The position numbers were made by a program, and so were the translations under genes. Of a stretch of DNA of 64,000 nt, positions 28,317 through 38,404 are shown piece by piece. The DNA lies in NCBI RefSeq assembly GCF_000829675.1, contig NZ_BBRX01000033.1, positions 1 through 64,000 on the forward strand, written 5' to 3'. The notes beneath the pieces were generated by a model that saw only the letters and a program-made list of their open reading frames with translations, was not told the DNA's origin and did no database searches. How positions within the stretch are numbered: the first letter of the stretch is position 1; each line of letters opens with the position of its first letter. The stretch is from Acinetobacter rudis (GTDB lineage: Bacteria > Pseudomonadota > Gammaproteobacteria > Pseudomonadales > Moraxellaceae).

Positions 28317-29552
28317 ATGTCCGTTTTAGGTTACACAACGCCACGAGAAATCAAAAAGTCATCAAAGCTCGAGCATGTTTGCTACGACATCCGTGGACCT
28401 GTGTTACGAGCCGCCAATGAAATGGAAGAAGCCGGACATAAGATCATCAAGCTCAATATTGGTAACCCCGCACCATTCGGTTTTGAAGCACCACAAGAAA
28501 TTATTAATGATGTCGCTTTAAATTTACCGAATGCGATTGGTTATACCGATTCCAAAGGTATTTTTCCTGCACGTAAAGCAGTTTGTCAGTATTACCAACA
28601 AAAAAATATTCACGATCTAAATGTTAAAGATGTTTATATCGGAAATGGTGTTTCAGAGCTTATCGTTATGGCTATGCAAGGCCTACTCGATGATGGAGAT
28701 GAAATGCTGGTACCTATGCCAGATTATCCACTCTGGACCGCAGCAATTAATTTGTCTGGTGGAACAGCAATTCACTATAAATGTGATGAAGAAAATAGTT
28801 GGTATCCAGATATTGCCGATATGGAAGCTAAAATCACAGCCAATACCCGCGGTATTGTGATTATCAACCCGAACAATCCTACAGGTTCTGTTTATCCACG
28901 CCATGTTCTTGAACAAATTGTGGCACTGGCTAAAAAGCATGATCTGCTCTTGTTTGCTGACGAAATCTACGACCGCATCATTTATGATGGTATTGAACAC
29001 GTGTCTGTTGCTGAGCTAGCAGGTGATCATCTTTGTATTACCTTTAACGGTTTATCAAAATCGCACCGTATTGCTGGCTATCGTTCAGGTTGGATGGCAA
29101 TCACAGGTGATAAATCACGTGCATCAGATTATATCGAAGGCTTGGACATGCTCGCTTCAATGCGACTTTGTGCGAACCACCAAGCACAATATGCCATTCA
29201 AACTGCACTGGGTGGCTATCAATCCATTAATGACTTAATTCGCCCAGGTGGTCGTCTCTATGAGCAACGTAACATTGCTTGGGAGATGCTCAATGAAATT
29301 CCTGGGGTAAGCTGTGTCAAACCAGAAGGTGCGATGTATTGTTTCCCGCAATTAGATCCAAAAATCTATCCGATTGAAGATGATGAGAAACTCATGCTCG
29401 ATTTCCTCAAAGCAGAAAAAGTATTGCTGGTACAAGGTACAGGTTTTAACTGGCCAACGCCGGACCATTTCCGTTTAGTATTTTTACCTGCTGAAAATGA
29501 ACTACGTGAAGCGATTACACGCCTTGGCCGTTTCTTGGCAAAAATGCGTTAA
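28317..29552 (+). CDS. alaA: Alanine aminotransferase AlaA-like
   Basis: A 411-residue class I PLP aminotransferase (E. coli AlaA 405). Matching parts include IRGPVLRAANEMEEAGHKIIKLNIGNPAPFGF (about 24-55), the NPNNPTG motif and the PLP lysine in FNGLSKSHRIAGYRSGW (near 245). It makes alanine from pyruvate and glutamate. It stands alone with its own terminator. Confidence 0.9.
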   Translation: MSVLGYTTPREIKKSSKLEHVCYDIRGPVLRAANEMEEAGHKIIKLNIGNPAPFGFEAPQEIINDVALNLPNAIGYTDSKGIFPARKAVCQYYQQKNIHDLNVKDVYIGNGVSELIVMAMQGLLDDGDEMLVPMPDYPLWTAAINLSGGTAIHYKCDEENSWYPDIADMEAKITANTRGIVIINPNNPTGSVYPRHVLEQIVALAKKHDLLLFADEIYDRIIYDGIEHVSVAELAGDHLCITFNGLSKSHRIAGYRSGWMAITGDKSRASDYIEGLDMLASMRLCANHQAQYAIQTALGGYQSINDLIRPGGRLYEQRNIAWEMLNEIPGVSCVKPEGAMYCFPQLDPKIYPIEDDEKLMLDFLKAEKVLLVQGTGFNWPTPDHFRLVFLPAENELREAITRLGRFLAKMR

Positions 29553-29588
29553 TGTAATTTGATTCAACTTAAGTTTGGATCTCATTGA

Positions 29589-29616
29589 AAAGCACTGCCT
29601 AAAAGCAGTGCTTTTT
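29589..29616 (+). terminator. Terminator after alaA
   Basis: An AAGCACTGC/GCAGTGCTT stem is followed by TTTTTT. Confidence 0.9.
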
Positions 29617-29807
29617 TAGTTAAAAATCAGCTCCTCACTATAAATCCAATAACAGCAACACACGACCTTGCCAAGCATCACAGCTATTATCCTATTAACA
29701 GGATTATCCTTCTCAGTTTATTGTCTTTATCTTGTACAACATGATGCCTATATTGAGTTTAAGCAGTCACTACTTTTATCTAAAAACTCATTTTAAGGAA
29801 TATCTAC

Positions 29808-30431
29808 ATGGCTAAAAATTATGTTCGTTTAGACAAAGACAACGCAGCTGTACTTTTAGTTGACCACCAAACTGGTTTACTCTCATTGGTTCGTGATATT
29901 GATCCTGATAAATTTAAGAATAATGTCTTGGCTTTAGCTGCAGCCGCAAAATATTTTAATTTACCAACCATCTTAACCACCAGCTTTGAACAAGGTCCTA
30001 ATGGCCCACTGGTTCCTGAACTCAAAGAAATGTTTCCAGACGCACCTTATATTGCCCGTCCTGGACAAATCAATGCATGGGACAATGAAGACTTTGTCAA
30101 AGCAGTTAAAGCAACTGGTAAGAAACAACTCATTATTGCAGGTGTAGTAACTGAGGTTTGTGTCGCTTTCCCAACACTTTCAGCGCTTGCTGAAGACTTC
30201 GATGTATTTGTGATTACAGATGCTTCAGGAACATTTAACCACCTCACACGTGATTCTGCGTGGGACCGTATGTCAAGTGCTGGCGCACAGTTAATGACTT
30301 GGTTTGGTGCTGCATGTGAGTTGCATCGCGATTGGCGTAATGATGTTGAAGGTCTAGGTGCATTATTTGGCAACCATATTCCTGATTATCGCAACTTAAT
30401 TAACAGCTACAACCAAAACAATAACCAATAA
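29808..30431 (+). CDS. Isochorismatase-family hydrolase, YcaC-like
   Basis: A 207-residue cysteine hydrolase of the isochorismatase superfamily, closest to E. coli YcaC. The catalytic set is visible: Asp in LLVDHQTGL (near 19), Lys in ATGKKQLII (near 105) and Cys in VVTEVCVAF (near 120). The substrate is unknown for this branch. The start has AAGGA about 9 bases upstream. A LysR gene follows in the same direction, past a hairpin. Confidence 0.88.
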   Translation: MAKNYVRLDKDNAAVLLVDHQTGLLSLVRDIDPDKFKNNVLALAAAAKYFNLPTILTTSFEQGPNGPLVPELKEMFPDAPYIARPGQINAWDNEDFVKAVKATGKKQLIIAGVVTEVCVAFPTLSALAEDFDVFVITDASGTFNHLTRDSAWDRMSSAGAQLMTWFGAACELHRDWRNDVEGLGALFGNHIPDYRNLINSYNQNNNQ

Positions 30432-30447
30432 CGACTAGCTTCACAGC

Positions 30448-30486
30448 AAAGCCTAAAAGTGATTATTGAATTGCTTTTAGGCTTTC
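30448..30486 (+). terminator. Probable terminator after the YcaC-like gene
   Basis: A long stem AAAGCCTAAAAG/CTTTTAGGCTTT has a 14-base loop. The T-run is short (three), so strength is moderate. Confidence 0.6.
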
Positions 30487-30543
30487 GCAGTTTTGCAATC
30501 TATAATGGATAAACTCAGTATCATGCTAATTTTTGGAAATTAA

Positions 30544-31467
30544 ATGCCGAATTTCGATGATTATTTATACTTTTATCTGGTCGTAAAATATGCCGGTTTT
30601 AGCGCTGCAAGTGAAGCGAGTAATATCAGTAAATCAAAGTTAAGTCGTCGTGTCATCGCCCTTGAAAATCACTATAAGATTAAACTCATTCATCGCTCTA
30701 CACGCCAATTTAATATCACTGCATTAGGCCAACAGTTTTACGAACAATGCTGCCGAATCATTCAACATGCTGAACATGCCGATCACATTTTATTAAATCA
30801 AAAAAATGAACTAGAAGGCCTCATAAAAGTGAGTTGCCCACCCATGATGTTAAGCTTTCAACTACGTCACCTGTTCACTCAATTTTTAAACCGTTATCCG
30901 AAGGTAGAAATAGAGTTCGAAATTAGTAGCGAGCGGATTGATATTATCAAAGACAATGTGGATTTAGCCATTCGAACCAACTTTAGTTCAACTAAGGACA
31001 GCAACTTGATTGTTCGAGATGTGATTCAAACTACACACTGCTTAGTCGCGAGCCCAGATTTACTGCGCGATCAAACCTTACAATCGCTCACTGACTTACA
31101 GAATTTCCCCAGTATTGCACTGGGCACACAAACACATGAATACCAGTGGCACTTAACCCATGCCCATAGCCAAGAAAGCACCATCATCCCACTTCAACCA
31201 CGAATCAAAAGTAGTGATATTCTGGGGGTATATTATGCAGCTAAAGATGGTCTAGGTATTGCGGACTTACCGTATCTGATTGCTGAGGCAGATATTCAAA
31301 GTGGAAAATTAATACATTTATTTCCAGAGTGGTATTCAAATATTGGTACCGTACAAATGGTTTATGCATCACGCAAAGAACAACGTTTGCTAATGGCTAA
31401 ACTTATAGACCACTTAGTCGAAGGGCTCGAAGCCATGGCCAAAACCCACTCAGGATTTATTCATTGA
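30544..31467 (+). CDS. LysR family transcriptional regulator
   Basis: 307 residues. The N-terminal winged helix spans about 1-60: FYLVVKYAGFSAASEASNISKSKLSRRVIALENHYKIKLIHRSTRQFNIT. The effector-binding domain follows (about 88-295). It is in the CrgA/YafC-like branch, judged by LxxRCPPMM-type sequence after the linker. Its target is unknown; the upstream hydrolase gene is a candidate, as is itself. Confidence 0.88.
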   Translation: MPNFDDYLYFYLVVKYAGFSAASEASNISKSKLSRRVIALENHYKIKLIHRSTRQFNITALGQQFYEQCCRIIQHAEHADHILLNQKNELEGLIKVSCPPMMLSFQLRHLFTQFLNRYPKVEIEFEISSERIDIIKDNVDLAIRTNFSSTKDSNLIVRDVIQTTHCLVASPDLLRDQTLQSLTDLQNFPSIALGTQTHEYQWHLTHAHSQESTIIPLQPRIKSSDILGVYYAAKDGLGIADLPYLIAEADIQSGKLIHLFPEWYSNIGTVQMVYASRKEQRLLMAKLIDHLVEGLEAMAKTHSGFIH

Positions 31468-31488
31468 TGTTGGCCAAATAAAGACAAA

Positions 31489-31513
31489 GAAAAAAGGAGT
31501 GTTTCAACACTCC
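31489..31513 (-). terminator. Terminator of the gamma-glutamyltransferase gene
   Basis: GGAGTGTT/AACACTCC at 31496-31513 is followed, on the minus strand, by a run of T. It lies between convergent genes, 47 bases after the ggt stop. Confidence 0.75.
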
Positions 31514-31559
31514 CTCTCGCCTAATACAGTTGATTCAACAAGCCATGTTAATTCATGTC

Positions 31560-33545
31560 TTAATTAACCGCATCACCCAAAGCGAGCCCCTCACGGCGTG
31601 GGTCCACCCCACCAACAAGTTTCTGCTTCAATTGACCTTTTGAATAATCGTGGCTACGCATAATTGTTGAAACCCCACTGGTTTGAGCATTTTTATTGAC
31701 CACATGGCCTTTTTCTTCCAAAGCTTTAATTAAATCAATCAAAGATAGTTTTTCATTGGAATGATCAACATTGGTGACTGCACTATTCATCGCACCAAAA
31801 TTAATTAAGGCGTTGGCCTGCTGCGGGTCAAGTCCCCAGTCCAACATCCCGACCAAATTTTTTACAACAAATTGAATAATGGTTCCACCACCTGGTGAAC
31901 CTGTTGCAATATAAAAATCATCAGGTACTGTGCCTTTAAAAACTATCGTCGGTGCCATCGTACTGCGTGGGCGTTTATTCGCTTCAATACGATTGGCCAA
32001 CATCACGCCCTGTTCATCAACAGGATGAGCAGAAAAATCAGTTAATTGATTACTTAAAAAGAAACCATCAACCATATGAAAAGATCCCATACTTGACTCT
32101 ACTGTACTGGTTACCGATGAGACATTACCATACGTATCCACTACAGTAATTTGTGTGGTGCCCCGTTCTGGAGTCAGATCTTGTCCCAAAGCTTGAGCTG
32201 TTTTGAACTCTCCTGCTTTAGCCACGCCCATAGAGCGATCAAGATTAATTAGCCCAGCGCGCTGTTTTAAATAGTTTTTATCGAGCAAACTTTGACTACC
32301 TTGACCCGGTAATGGCACAAAATCTGGATCTGCAACATATTTATCACGATCGGCATAAGCCAAACGTTCAGCCTCTGAGATCAAATGCACCGCCATCACA
32401 TGCGGGATTCCCCCTTCGTTTTCACGCTCTTTAGGTGGATAGGCTTTTAAATCAAAGTTTTCTAATATCCCCAGCGTTTGTAAAACAGCAATCCCTCCTG
32501 AAGATGGTGGAGGCATGGTGCAAACATAATACTGCTCACGATAAGTGGCACAGATGGCCTCACGTTTAATCGCTTTATAATTTGATAAATCATTTAAAGT
32601 CATCAAACTTGGAGTAATGGGTGTACGCGCGGAATCATCACCTATGGTTTGCCCCGCTTTAGCAATGATATTGGCCGCCATTGCACCACTATACATCGCC
32701 TGAGCGCCCTTTTTTGCAATCTGTGTTAGAGAGCTTGCATATGGACGATTGGTCATGATCTCACCAACGCGATAAGGTTGACCACTAGGCTTAAAATAAG
32801 TTTGTACCGCATTTTGATCGAGTTGTAATTCTTTGCTATTGGTCACAATGGCATCGGCCAGCCGATTCGGTACGACAAAACCTTTTTTAGACAAAAAGAT
32901 GGCTCGATTAAATAATCCTCGCCATGGCAACTGACCGTGCTCATCATGCGCCATTTCTAACATTTTCATGACCCCAGGTACGCCGATTGAACGACCACTA
33001 CGCCGTGCAGAAGGTAAAGGGGCAGCAGCATGCGGGTCAGCCTGATCCTGTCTGATCAAATAATAAGGCGTAGCGGCGGCAGGTGCTGTCTCACGCCCAT
33101 CATAGCTACTTACTTTTTTTGTTTTAGCATCGTAATACAACATAAATGCACTACCAGCGATACTACTCGATTGTGGCTCAACCAAACCCAGTACTGCTTG
33201 TACTGCAATTACAGCATCAATCGCCGAACCACCTGCTGCCAAAATTTCGCAGCCTGCCTGAGTTGCCAAGGGGCTATTTGCAACAGCCATATATCGACTG
33301 GCATATTGCGGCTGCAACCCCGCCCGATATCCAGAAGCGGGCTCAGGAAAAGTGTTATCGGTTACTGCATTTTGAACTTGTTGCTGCTGAGCTTGTTGCT
33401 GACTATGGTCCATACAACTTGCTGGATTTATATCAATTTTTAAATTTTTATTTATGCTAATTGCCGTATCTCTAGCTTGACTCTGTACAGCAAAAAGCGT
33501 GCTACAAGATAGCGTCAAGATAATGATATAACGCTTATTATTCAT
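31560..33545 (-). CDS. ggt: Gamma-glutamyltransferase, periplasmic
   Basis: Cleaves gamma-glutamyl bonds of glutathione and related peptides in the periplasm. It has 661 residues, longer than E. coli GGT (about 580) because of an extra N-terminal section before the GGT fold. A signal peptide covers about 1-24, ending AQSQA. The autocleavage site and nucleophile Thr are in the GTTQITVVDTYGN region (near 455), and the oxyanion Gly-Gly is in TGSPGGGTI. It stands alone between two terminators. The odd N-terminal stretch with Gln repeats (QQQAQQQQ) after the signal peptide is probably a linker. Confidence 0.93.
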   Translation of the reverse strand: MNNKRYIIILTLSCSTLFAVQSQARDTAISINKNLKIDINPASCMDHSQQQAQQQQVQNAVTDNTFPEPASGYRAGLQPQYASRYMAVANSPLATQAGCEILAAGGSAIDAVIAVQAVLGLVEPQSSSIAGSAFMLYYDAKTKKVSSYDGRETAPAAATPYYLIRQDQADPHAAAPLPSARRSGRSIGVPGVMKMLEMAHDEHGQLPWRGLFNRAIFLSKKGFVVPNRLADAIVTNSKELQLDQNAVQTYFKPSGQPYRVGEIMTNRPYASSLTQIAKKGAQAMYSGAMAANIIAKAGQTIGDDSARTPITPSLMTLNDLSNYKAIKREAICATYREQYYVCTMPPPSSGGIAVLQTLGILENFDLKAYPPKERENEGGIPHVMAVHLISEAERLAYADRDKYVADPDFVPLPGQGSQSLLDKNYLKQRAGLINLDRSMGVAKAGEFKTAQALGQDLTPERGTTQITVVDTYGNVSSVTSTVESSMGSFHMVDGFFLSNQLTDFSAHPVDEQGVMLANRIEANKRPRSTMAPTIVFKGTVPDDFYIATGSPGGGTIIQFVVKNLVGMLDWGLDPQQANALINFGAMNSAVTNVDHSNEKLSLIDLIKALEEKGHVVNKNAQTSGVSTIMRSHDYSKGQLKQKLVGGVDPRREGLALGDAVN

Positions 33546-33628
33546 ATAGATTTCCTTTTATTAACACCACACCCTAGCCACTTTAGCTATGTAGTCAATT
33601 TCAGCTTAAAAGTTTTAACTGATAGGGC

Positions 33629-33661
33629 ATAAAAAAACCGTAGTATGAGATCATACTACGG
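33629..33661 (-). terminator. Terminator of the Sel1-repeat gene
   Basis: The stem CCGTAGTATGA/TCATACTACGG is followed on the minus strand by seven T. It lies 40 bases after the Sel1 gene stop at 33701. Confidence 0.88.
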
Positions 33662-33700
33662 CATTTTTAAATAAGTCGAATCAGTTACAGATAAACAAAC

Positions 33701-34615
33701 TTATTGTGCTTCAGCTGCTTCTGCATATGCATCTGCATGCTCTGCATAAGATTCAGCGTATTCTTTAGCTTTACGTAGATTTTTCTTCAAACCAAAACCA
33801 CCAGTTTCGTAAAGTTTAGATAGTTTATCTAGGGACTCAACGTCACCGTTTTCATAAGCTTTTTCATAGTATTCAGCAGCTAAACGATAATCCTTTTTCG
33901 TGCCTAAACCTTTTTCATAGAGCTCAGCTAAGTTTGACATTGCAACTTCATTGTCATAGTTATCTGCAGCTTGTTTATAAAGACGTAATGCTTCAGCATA
34001 GTTCTGCTGTACACCACGACCTTCTTGATACATTAAGCCGAGATTATTCATCGCCTTATTGTGATCTTGCTGAATGGCTTTTTGGTAATAACGAATTGCT
34101 TTTGGCAAATCTTCTTTTACAGAAACAGCGTTTTCATAGTTATAACCCACATGGAACTGGGCATCAGCCTGACCTGCGTCAGCTGCTTTTTGTAACCAAT
34201 ACATTGATTTTTTCGGATCAGCTTTTACGCCGTCTTCACCATCTTCAAGGATATAACCTAAAGCGTACTGAGCCAATAAATGACCTTTTTCAGCAGCCTT
34301 AGTGTACCACTTCACAGCTTCTACGTTATTTTCATTCACGTATTGACCTTCGTCGTACATATAGCCGATTGAATAAATCGCATCAAGTTGGCCTTTAGCA
34401 GCAGCCTTTTGATACCATTTAAATGCTTGTTCTTCGTTTTCCTCGACACCATAGCCTTGGTAATATGCTTCACCTAGATCATATTGTGCTTGGGCATCAC
34501 CTTTTGTGGCTAACTGTACAAGTTTAGGGCTGTAGTCCACTTGTTCTGCAGCATATACAGTCGTTGCACTTGAACATGCGAGTAATACTGCCAGTGCTAA
34601 AGTTTTAATCTTCAT
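33701..34615 (-). CDS. Secreted Sel1-repeat (TPR-like) protein
   Basis: 304 residues when started at the ATG at 34615, which gives a clear signal peptide (MKIKTLALAVLLACSSATTVYA). The rest is about seven Sel1-like repeats of about 36 residues, each with the AQYDLGEAYYQGYGV pattern and a following A-W/Y-Y-x-K-A helix. Such repeats form scaffolds for protein binding. A periplasmic adaptor role is inferred, without a specific partner. An ATG at 34651 would place 12 extra residues before the signal peptide, which is less likely. Confidence 0.9.
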   Translation of the reverse strand: MKIKTLALAVLLACSSATTVYAAEQVDYSPKLVQLATKGDAQAQYDLGEAYYQGYGVEENEEQAFKWYQKAAAKGQLDAIYSIGYMYDEGQYVNENNVEAVKWYTKAAEKGHLLAQYALGYILEDGEDGVKADPKKSMYWLQKAADAGQADAQFHVGYNYENAVSVKEDLPKAIRYYQKAIQQDHNKAMNNLGLMYQEGRGVQQNYAEALRLYKQAADNYDNEVAMSNLAELYEKGLGTKKDYRLAAEYYEKAYENGDVESLDKLSKLYETGGFGLKKNLRKAKEYAESYAEHADAYAEAAEAQ

Positions 34616-34797
34616 GAATGTCCTAATATTAATTGGTATACAACTGTCCAAAGTAGAATTATCTTATTGAATTTTTTTTAGCTTGCCAACAAATAATCAT
34701 CATTTACATCATAACAGTGAGGGAAAAGTGATTAGCAAACTGCATTCATGTTTCAGAGCGTGCTAAAATGCCTGCGGTTTTTATGAAGGATTTATCT

Positions 34798-37700
34798 ATG
34801 CAGTTTGTTCATCTTGGTACGCATACGGAGTTTTCGATTACAGAGTCGATAGTGCGTATACCTGAGCTTATTAAAGCAACTGCAGCTGATAACATGCCTG
34901 CCTTAGCCATGACTGACTTGTCCAATTTACATGCGGCAGTGAAGTTCTATCGAGGCTGCCTATCAAAAGGTATCAAGCCAATTTTAGGCAGTACAGTTCG
35001 TCTCAACGATGCGGAACATAGGATTCGTTTATTGGCTATGACCAATATCGGTTGGCGCAGTTTAACCGAATTAGTCTCACGTGGTTTTATTGAAGGTCAA
35101 CAGCTTAGTATTCCTTGCATCGACAAACAATGGATTTTAGATCAATCCCAAGATCTGATCGTTTTATTAGGCCAACATAGTGATGTTGGAAAAATGCTTT
35201 GCTCATCCAACCCACAAAAAGCTGAGCCGTTGCTAGAAGCTTGGATTGAAAAATTTGGTGATCGCGTTTATTTTTCTTTAACCCGCACCGAACGCCCACA
35301 AGAAGAAGAATTTATTCAACAAGCGCTTTTATTAGCGCACAAATATCAAATTGGTGTTGTCGCAGATAATGACGTGCACTTCGTAACGCCTGAAGATTAC
35401 GAAGCACATGAAGCCCGTGTATGTATCGCGGATGGTTATGTGCTTGGAGATAGCCGTCGCCCACGCTTATACAGTACCGAACAATACCTTAAAACCAGTG
35501 CGCAGATGTGCGCGCTATTTGCAGATATTCCAAGTGCGATCAGCAATACCGTCAACATTGCTAAACGTTGTAATGTCTCACTTAAACTAGGGACTTATCA
35601 TCTACCGGACTATCCGATTCCTGAAGGTCATACCATTAATACTTTCTTTGAGCATATCTCTCAAGAAGGTTTGGAAGAGCGTTTGGCTGTACTGTATCCA
35701 GTTGAACAACGTGATGAAGATTGGCCTGAGATACGTAAACCTTATGATGAACGTCTAGCCTATGAAATTAATATTATTAATAACATGGGATTCCCAGGCT
35801 ACTTCCTTATCGTGATGGACTTTATTCAATGGTCCAAAGGCAATGGTGTTCCTGTAGGTCCTGGGCGTGGTTCAGGTGCGGGGTCTTTGGTTGCGTATAG
35901 TCTCAAAATTACCGACCTCGATCCTCTACGCTATGATCTACTCTTCGAACGTTTCTTAAATCCTGAACGTGTCTCTATGCCCGACTTTGACGTCGACTTC
36001 TGTATCGCGGGTCGTGATAAAGTCATTGACTATGTATCAAGACATTATGGTCGAGATGCTGTTTCACAGATCGCCACTTTTGGTACGATGGCTGCAAAAG
36101 GTGCGATTCGAGATGTCGCTCGAGTTCTTGGCAAGTCATATGGCCTAGCTGACCGAATCTCAAAAATGGTGCCAACCAAACCGCTTGGCATTGACCTGCG
36201 TGGTGCGATTGAGATGGAACCACAGCTCCACGATATCGTGACCAATCCCTCAAACCCAGACAATGATGATGCTGCCGAAATCTGGGAGATGGCATTAAAA
36301 CTCGAAGGAATTACACGTAACACAGGTAAACATGCTGGTGGTGTAGTGATCGCACCCACCAAAATTACCGACTTCTCAGCTGTACTGTGTGATGAAGATG
36401 GAACCAACCGAGTTGCCCAATTCGATAAAGACGATGTCGAATCAGCGGGTCTGGTAAAATTTGACTTTTTAGGTCTGCGTAACTTAACGGTTATTGAGGA
36501 TGCACTACAAAATATCAATAAACGTAGTGATGTCACCTCACCTGTGGTGATTGAAAAAATTCCACTGGATGATACTCAGGCCTACAATATTTTTGCTGAT
36601 GCCAATACCACGGCGGTATTCCAGTTTGAATCCGTGGGCATGAAGCGCATGTTAAAAGAAGCGCGCCCAAGTAAATTTGAAGAGATTATTGCCTTCGTAT
36701 CGTTATATCGCCCAGGTCCGATGGATCTTATTCCTGACTTCATCCACCGTATGCATGGTGGTGAGTTTGAATATTTACATCCTCTGCTTGAAGGTGTACT
36801 TGAACCAACTTACGGCATTATGGTTTACCAAGAACAGGTGATGCAGGCTGCTCAGTACTGCGCAGGCTATACCTTAGGTGGCGCGGATTTATTACGCCGT
36901 GCTATGGGTAAGAAAAAACCTGAAGAAATGGTCAAGCAACGACAAATCTTTATTGAAGGTGCTGCGAAAAAAGATATCGATGAAGCCACTGCAAACCATA
37001 TCTTTGACTATATGGAAAAATTTGCTGGCTATGGTTTTAACAAATCACATGCTGCTGCCTATGCACTCGTTGCATATCAAACGGCTTGGTTAAAAGCGCA
37101 TTACCCTGCCGAATTTATGTCGGCAGTCATGTCTTCTGAAATGCAAAACACAGACAGTGTAGTTTTCTTAATCGATGACTGTCGTGAAAATGGTTTAGAG
37201 GTGCTGCCTCCCTCTGTGAATATGTCACTTTATCGTTTTCATGCCAGTGATTCATCGACCATTGTCTACGGTCTTGGTGCGATTAAAGGTGTGGGTGAAC
37301 AAGCCATGCAATCTGTGATCGAATCACGCCAACGCGACGGTAACTTCAAAGACCTGTTCGATTTCTGTCACCGTATTGACCTAAAGAAAATCAACAAGCG
37401 TACCTTAGAAGCGCTGATTCGTGCAGGTGCGCTTGATTGTCTTGGACTTGAACGTTCAAGCCTAATGGCACAGTTACCAGAAGCTGTACAAGCAGCAGAT
37501 CAGGCACGAAGTAATCGTGAAACAGGCATGATGGATTTATTTGGTGAAGTTGAAGAAGTTCAACGTAAACCAGCTAAACCACTTAAGCCATGGAGCGATG
37601 AGGTTCGTTTAAAAGGTGAAAAAGACACGCTAGGCTTGTATTTAACTGGGCATCCTATTGACGTCTATAAAACTGAATTAAAAGCATTTATTCCCAATAA

Positions 37701-38361
37701 AATTAATGAACTCACCCCGACACGTCGTGGTGTGACGACTGTTTTTGCTGGCCTCGTGATCGATGTTGCGAACTTTCCAAACCGCATGATGATTACCCTT
37801 GATGATGGTACAGCCCGTATCGAAGTCTCTGCGAACCATGAACGTTTCCAACGCTTTAAAGATATTGTACAAAGCGAAAAAGTTGTAGTCATTGAAGGTG
37901 AAATATATGAGCGTGAAGGTTTTGATCGCCCTATGGGCCGCTTAACTAAGGCATTCTCACTCAATGAAATTCGACAAAAACGGGCAAACTCGATCCAGAT
38001 TCAGCTTGATCCAAGCCAATGTGGTAAAAACTTAGCCCAAGATCTTAAACAGATGATCCAACCCTTCTGTCATGTTGATTCCTGTCAACACATTCCATTG
38101 CAATTACAGCTAGAGTATAGCTATGCATCGGCCCAAGTCCATTTGGCCAGTGACTGGTTAATCACCCCAACCGATGAACTACTCAGCAAATTACGTGACT
38201 ACTTTGGTAAAGAAGCAATTCATGTTGAATATCAGGTCAAATCCAAAGCTGCCAAAGTTGCAGAACCGGCAATGACTCAAAGCTTTACGCCACCGCCGAG
38301 TGATATGAGCATGGATGAAGCAATGGATCTCTACCAAGCAGAAATCTCACAGTATTCTTAA
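34798..38361 (+). CDS. dnaE: DNA polymerase III alpha subunit
   Basis: Catalytic subunit of the replicative polymerase. It has 1187 residues from the ATG at 34798, preceded by AAGGA at 34785-34789. The N-terminal PHP domain (about 1-270) starts FVHLGTHTEFSITES. The palm carries the metal-binding aspartates in MPDFDVDFC (near 390) and in VKFDFLGLRNLTVI (near 560). The tandem helix-hairpin-helix region, an OB domain (about 990-1070) and the tau-binding tail follow. It is the normal length for the family and intact. trmJ begins just after it. Confidence 0.98.
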   Translation: MQFVHLGTHTEFSITESIVRIPELIKATAADNMPALAMTDLSNLHAAVKFYRGCLSKGIKPILGSTVRLNDAEHRIRLLAMTNIGWRSLTELVSRGFIEGQQLSIPCIDKQWILDQSQDLIVLLGQHSDVGKMLCSSNPQKAEPLLEAWIEKFGDRVYFSLTRTERPQEEEFIQQALLLAHKYQIGVVADNDVHFVTPEDYEAHEARVCIADGYVLGDSRRPRLYSTEQYLKTSAQMCALFADIPSAISNTVNIAKRCNVSLKLGTYHLPDYPIPEGHTINTFFEHISQEGLEERLAVLYPVEQRDEDWPEIRKPYDERLAYEINIINNMGFPGYFLIVMDFIQWSKGNGVPVGPGRGSGAGSLVAYSLKITDLDPLRYDLLFERFLNPERVSMPDFDVDFCIAGRDKVIDYVSRHYGRDAVSQIATFGTMAAKGAIRDVARVLGKSYGLADRISKMVPTKPLGIDLRGAIEMEPQLHDIVTNPSNPDNDDAAEIWEMALKLEGITRNTGKHAGGVVIAPTKITDFSAVLCDEDGTNRVAQFDKDDVESAGLVKFDFLGLRNLTVIEDALQNINKRSDVTSPVVIEKIPLDDTQAYNIFADANTTAVFQFESVGMKRMLKEARPSKFEEIIAFVSLYRPGPMDLIPDFIHRMHGGEFEYLHPLLEGVLEPTYGIMVYQEQVMQAAQYCAGYTLGGADLLRRAMGKKKPEEMVKQRQIFIEGAAKKDIDEATANHIFDYMEKFAGYGFNKSHAAAYALVAYQTAWLKAHYPAEFMSAVMSSEMQNTDSVVFLIDDCRENGLEVLPPSVNMSLYRFHASDSSTIVYGLGAIKGVGEQAMQSVIESRQRDGNFKDLFDFCHRIDLKKINKRTLEALIRAGALDCLGLERSSLMAQLPEAVQAADQARSNRETGMMDLFGEVEEVQRKPAKPLKPWSDEVRLKGEKDTLGLYLTGHPIDVYKTELKAFIPNKINELTPTRRGVTTVFAGLVIDVANFPNRMMITLDDGTARIEVSANHERFQRFKDIVQSEKVVVIEGEIYEREGFDRPMGRLTKAFSLNEIRQKRANSIQIQLDPSQCGKNLAQDLKQMIQPFCHVDSCQHIPLQLQLEYSYASAQVHLASDWLITPTDELLSKLRDYFGKEAIHVEYQVKSKAAKVAEPAMTQSFTPPPSDMSMDEAMDLYQAEISQYS

Positions 38362-38404
38362 TCCCAAGATGTGTGATCTAAAAAAAGAGTTATTTGGAAT
38401 AAAT

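Noticed and set aside
33030-33460. Two plus-strand frames antisense to the N-terminal part of ggt
   Set aside because: Overlapping frames inside a conserved gene with low-complexity translations.
36045-36536. 163-residue minus-strand frame within dnaE
   Set aside because: It lies fully antisense to the conserved polymerase core, has no ribosome site and no family features.
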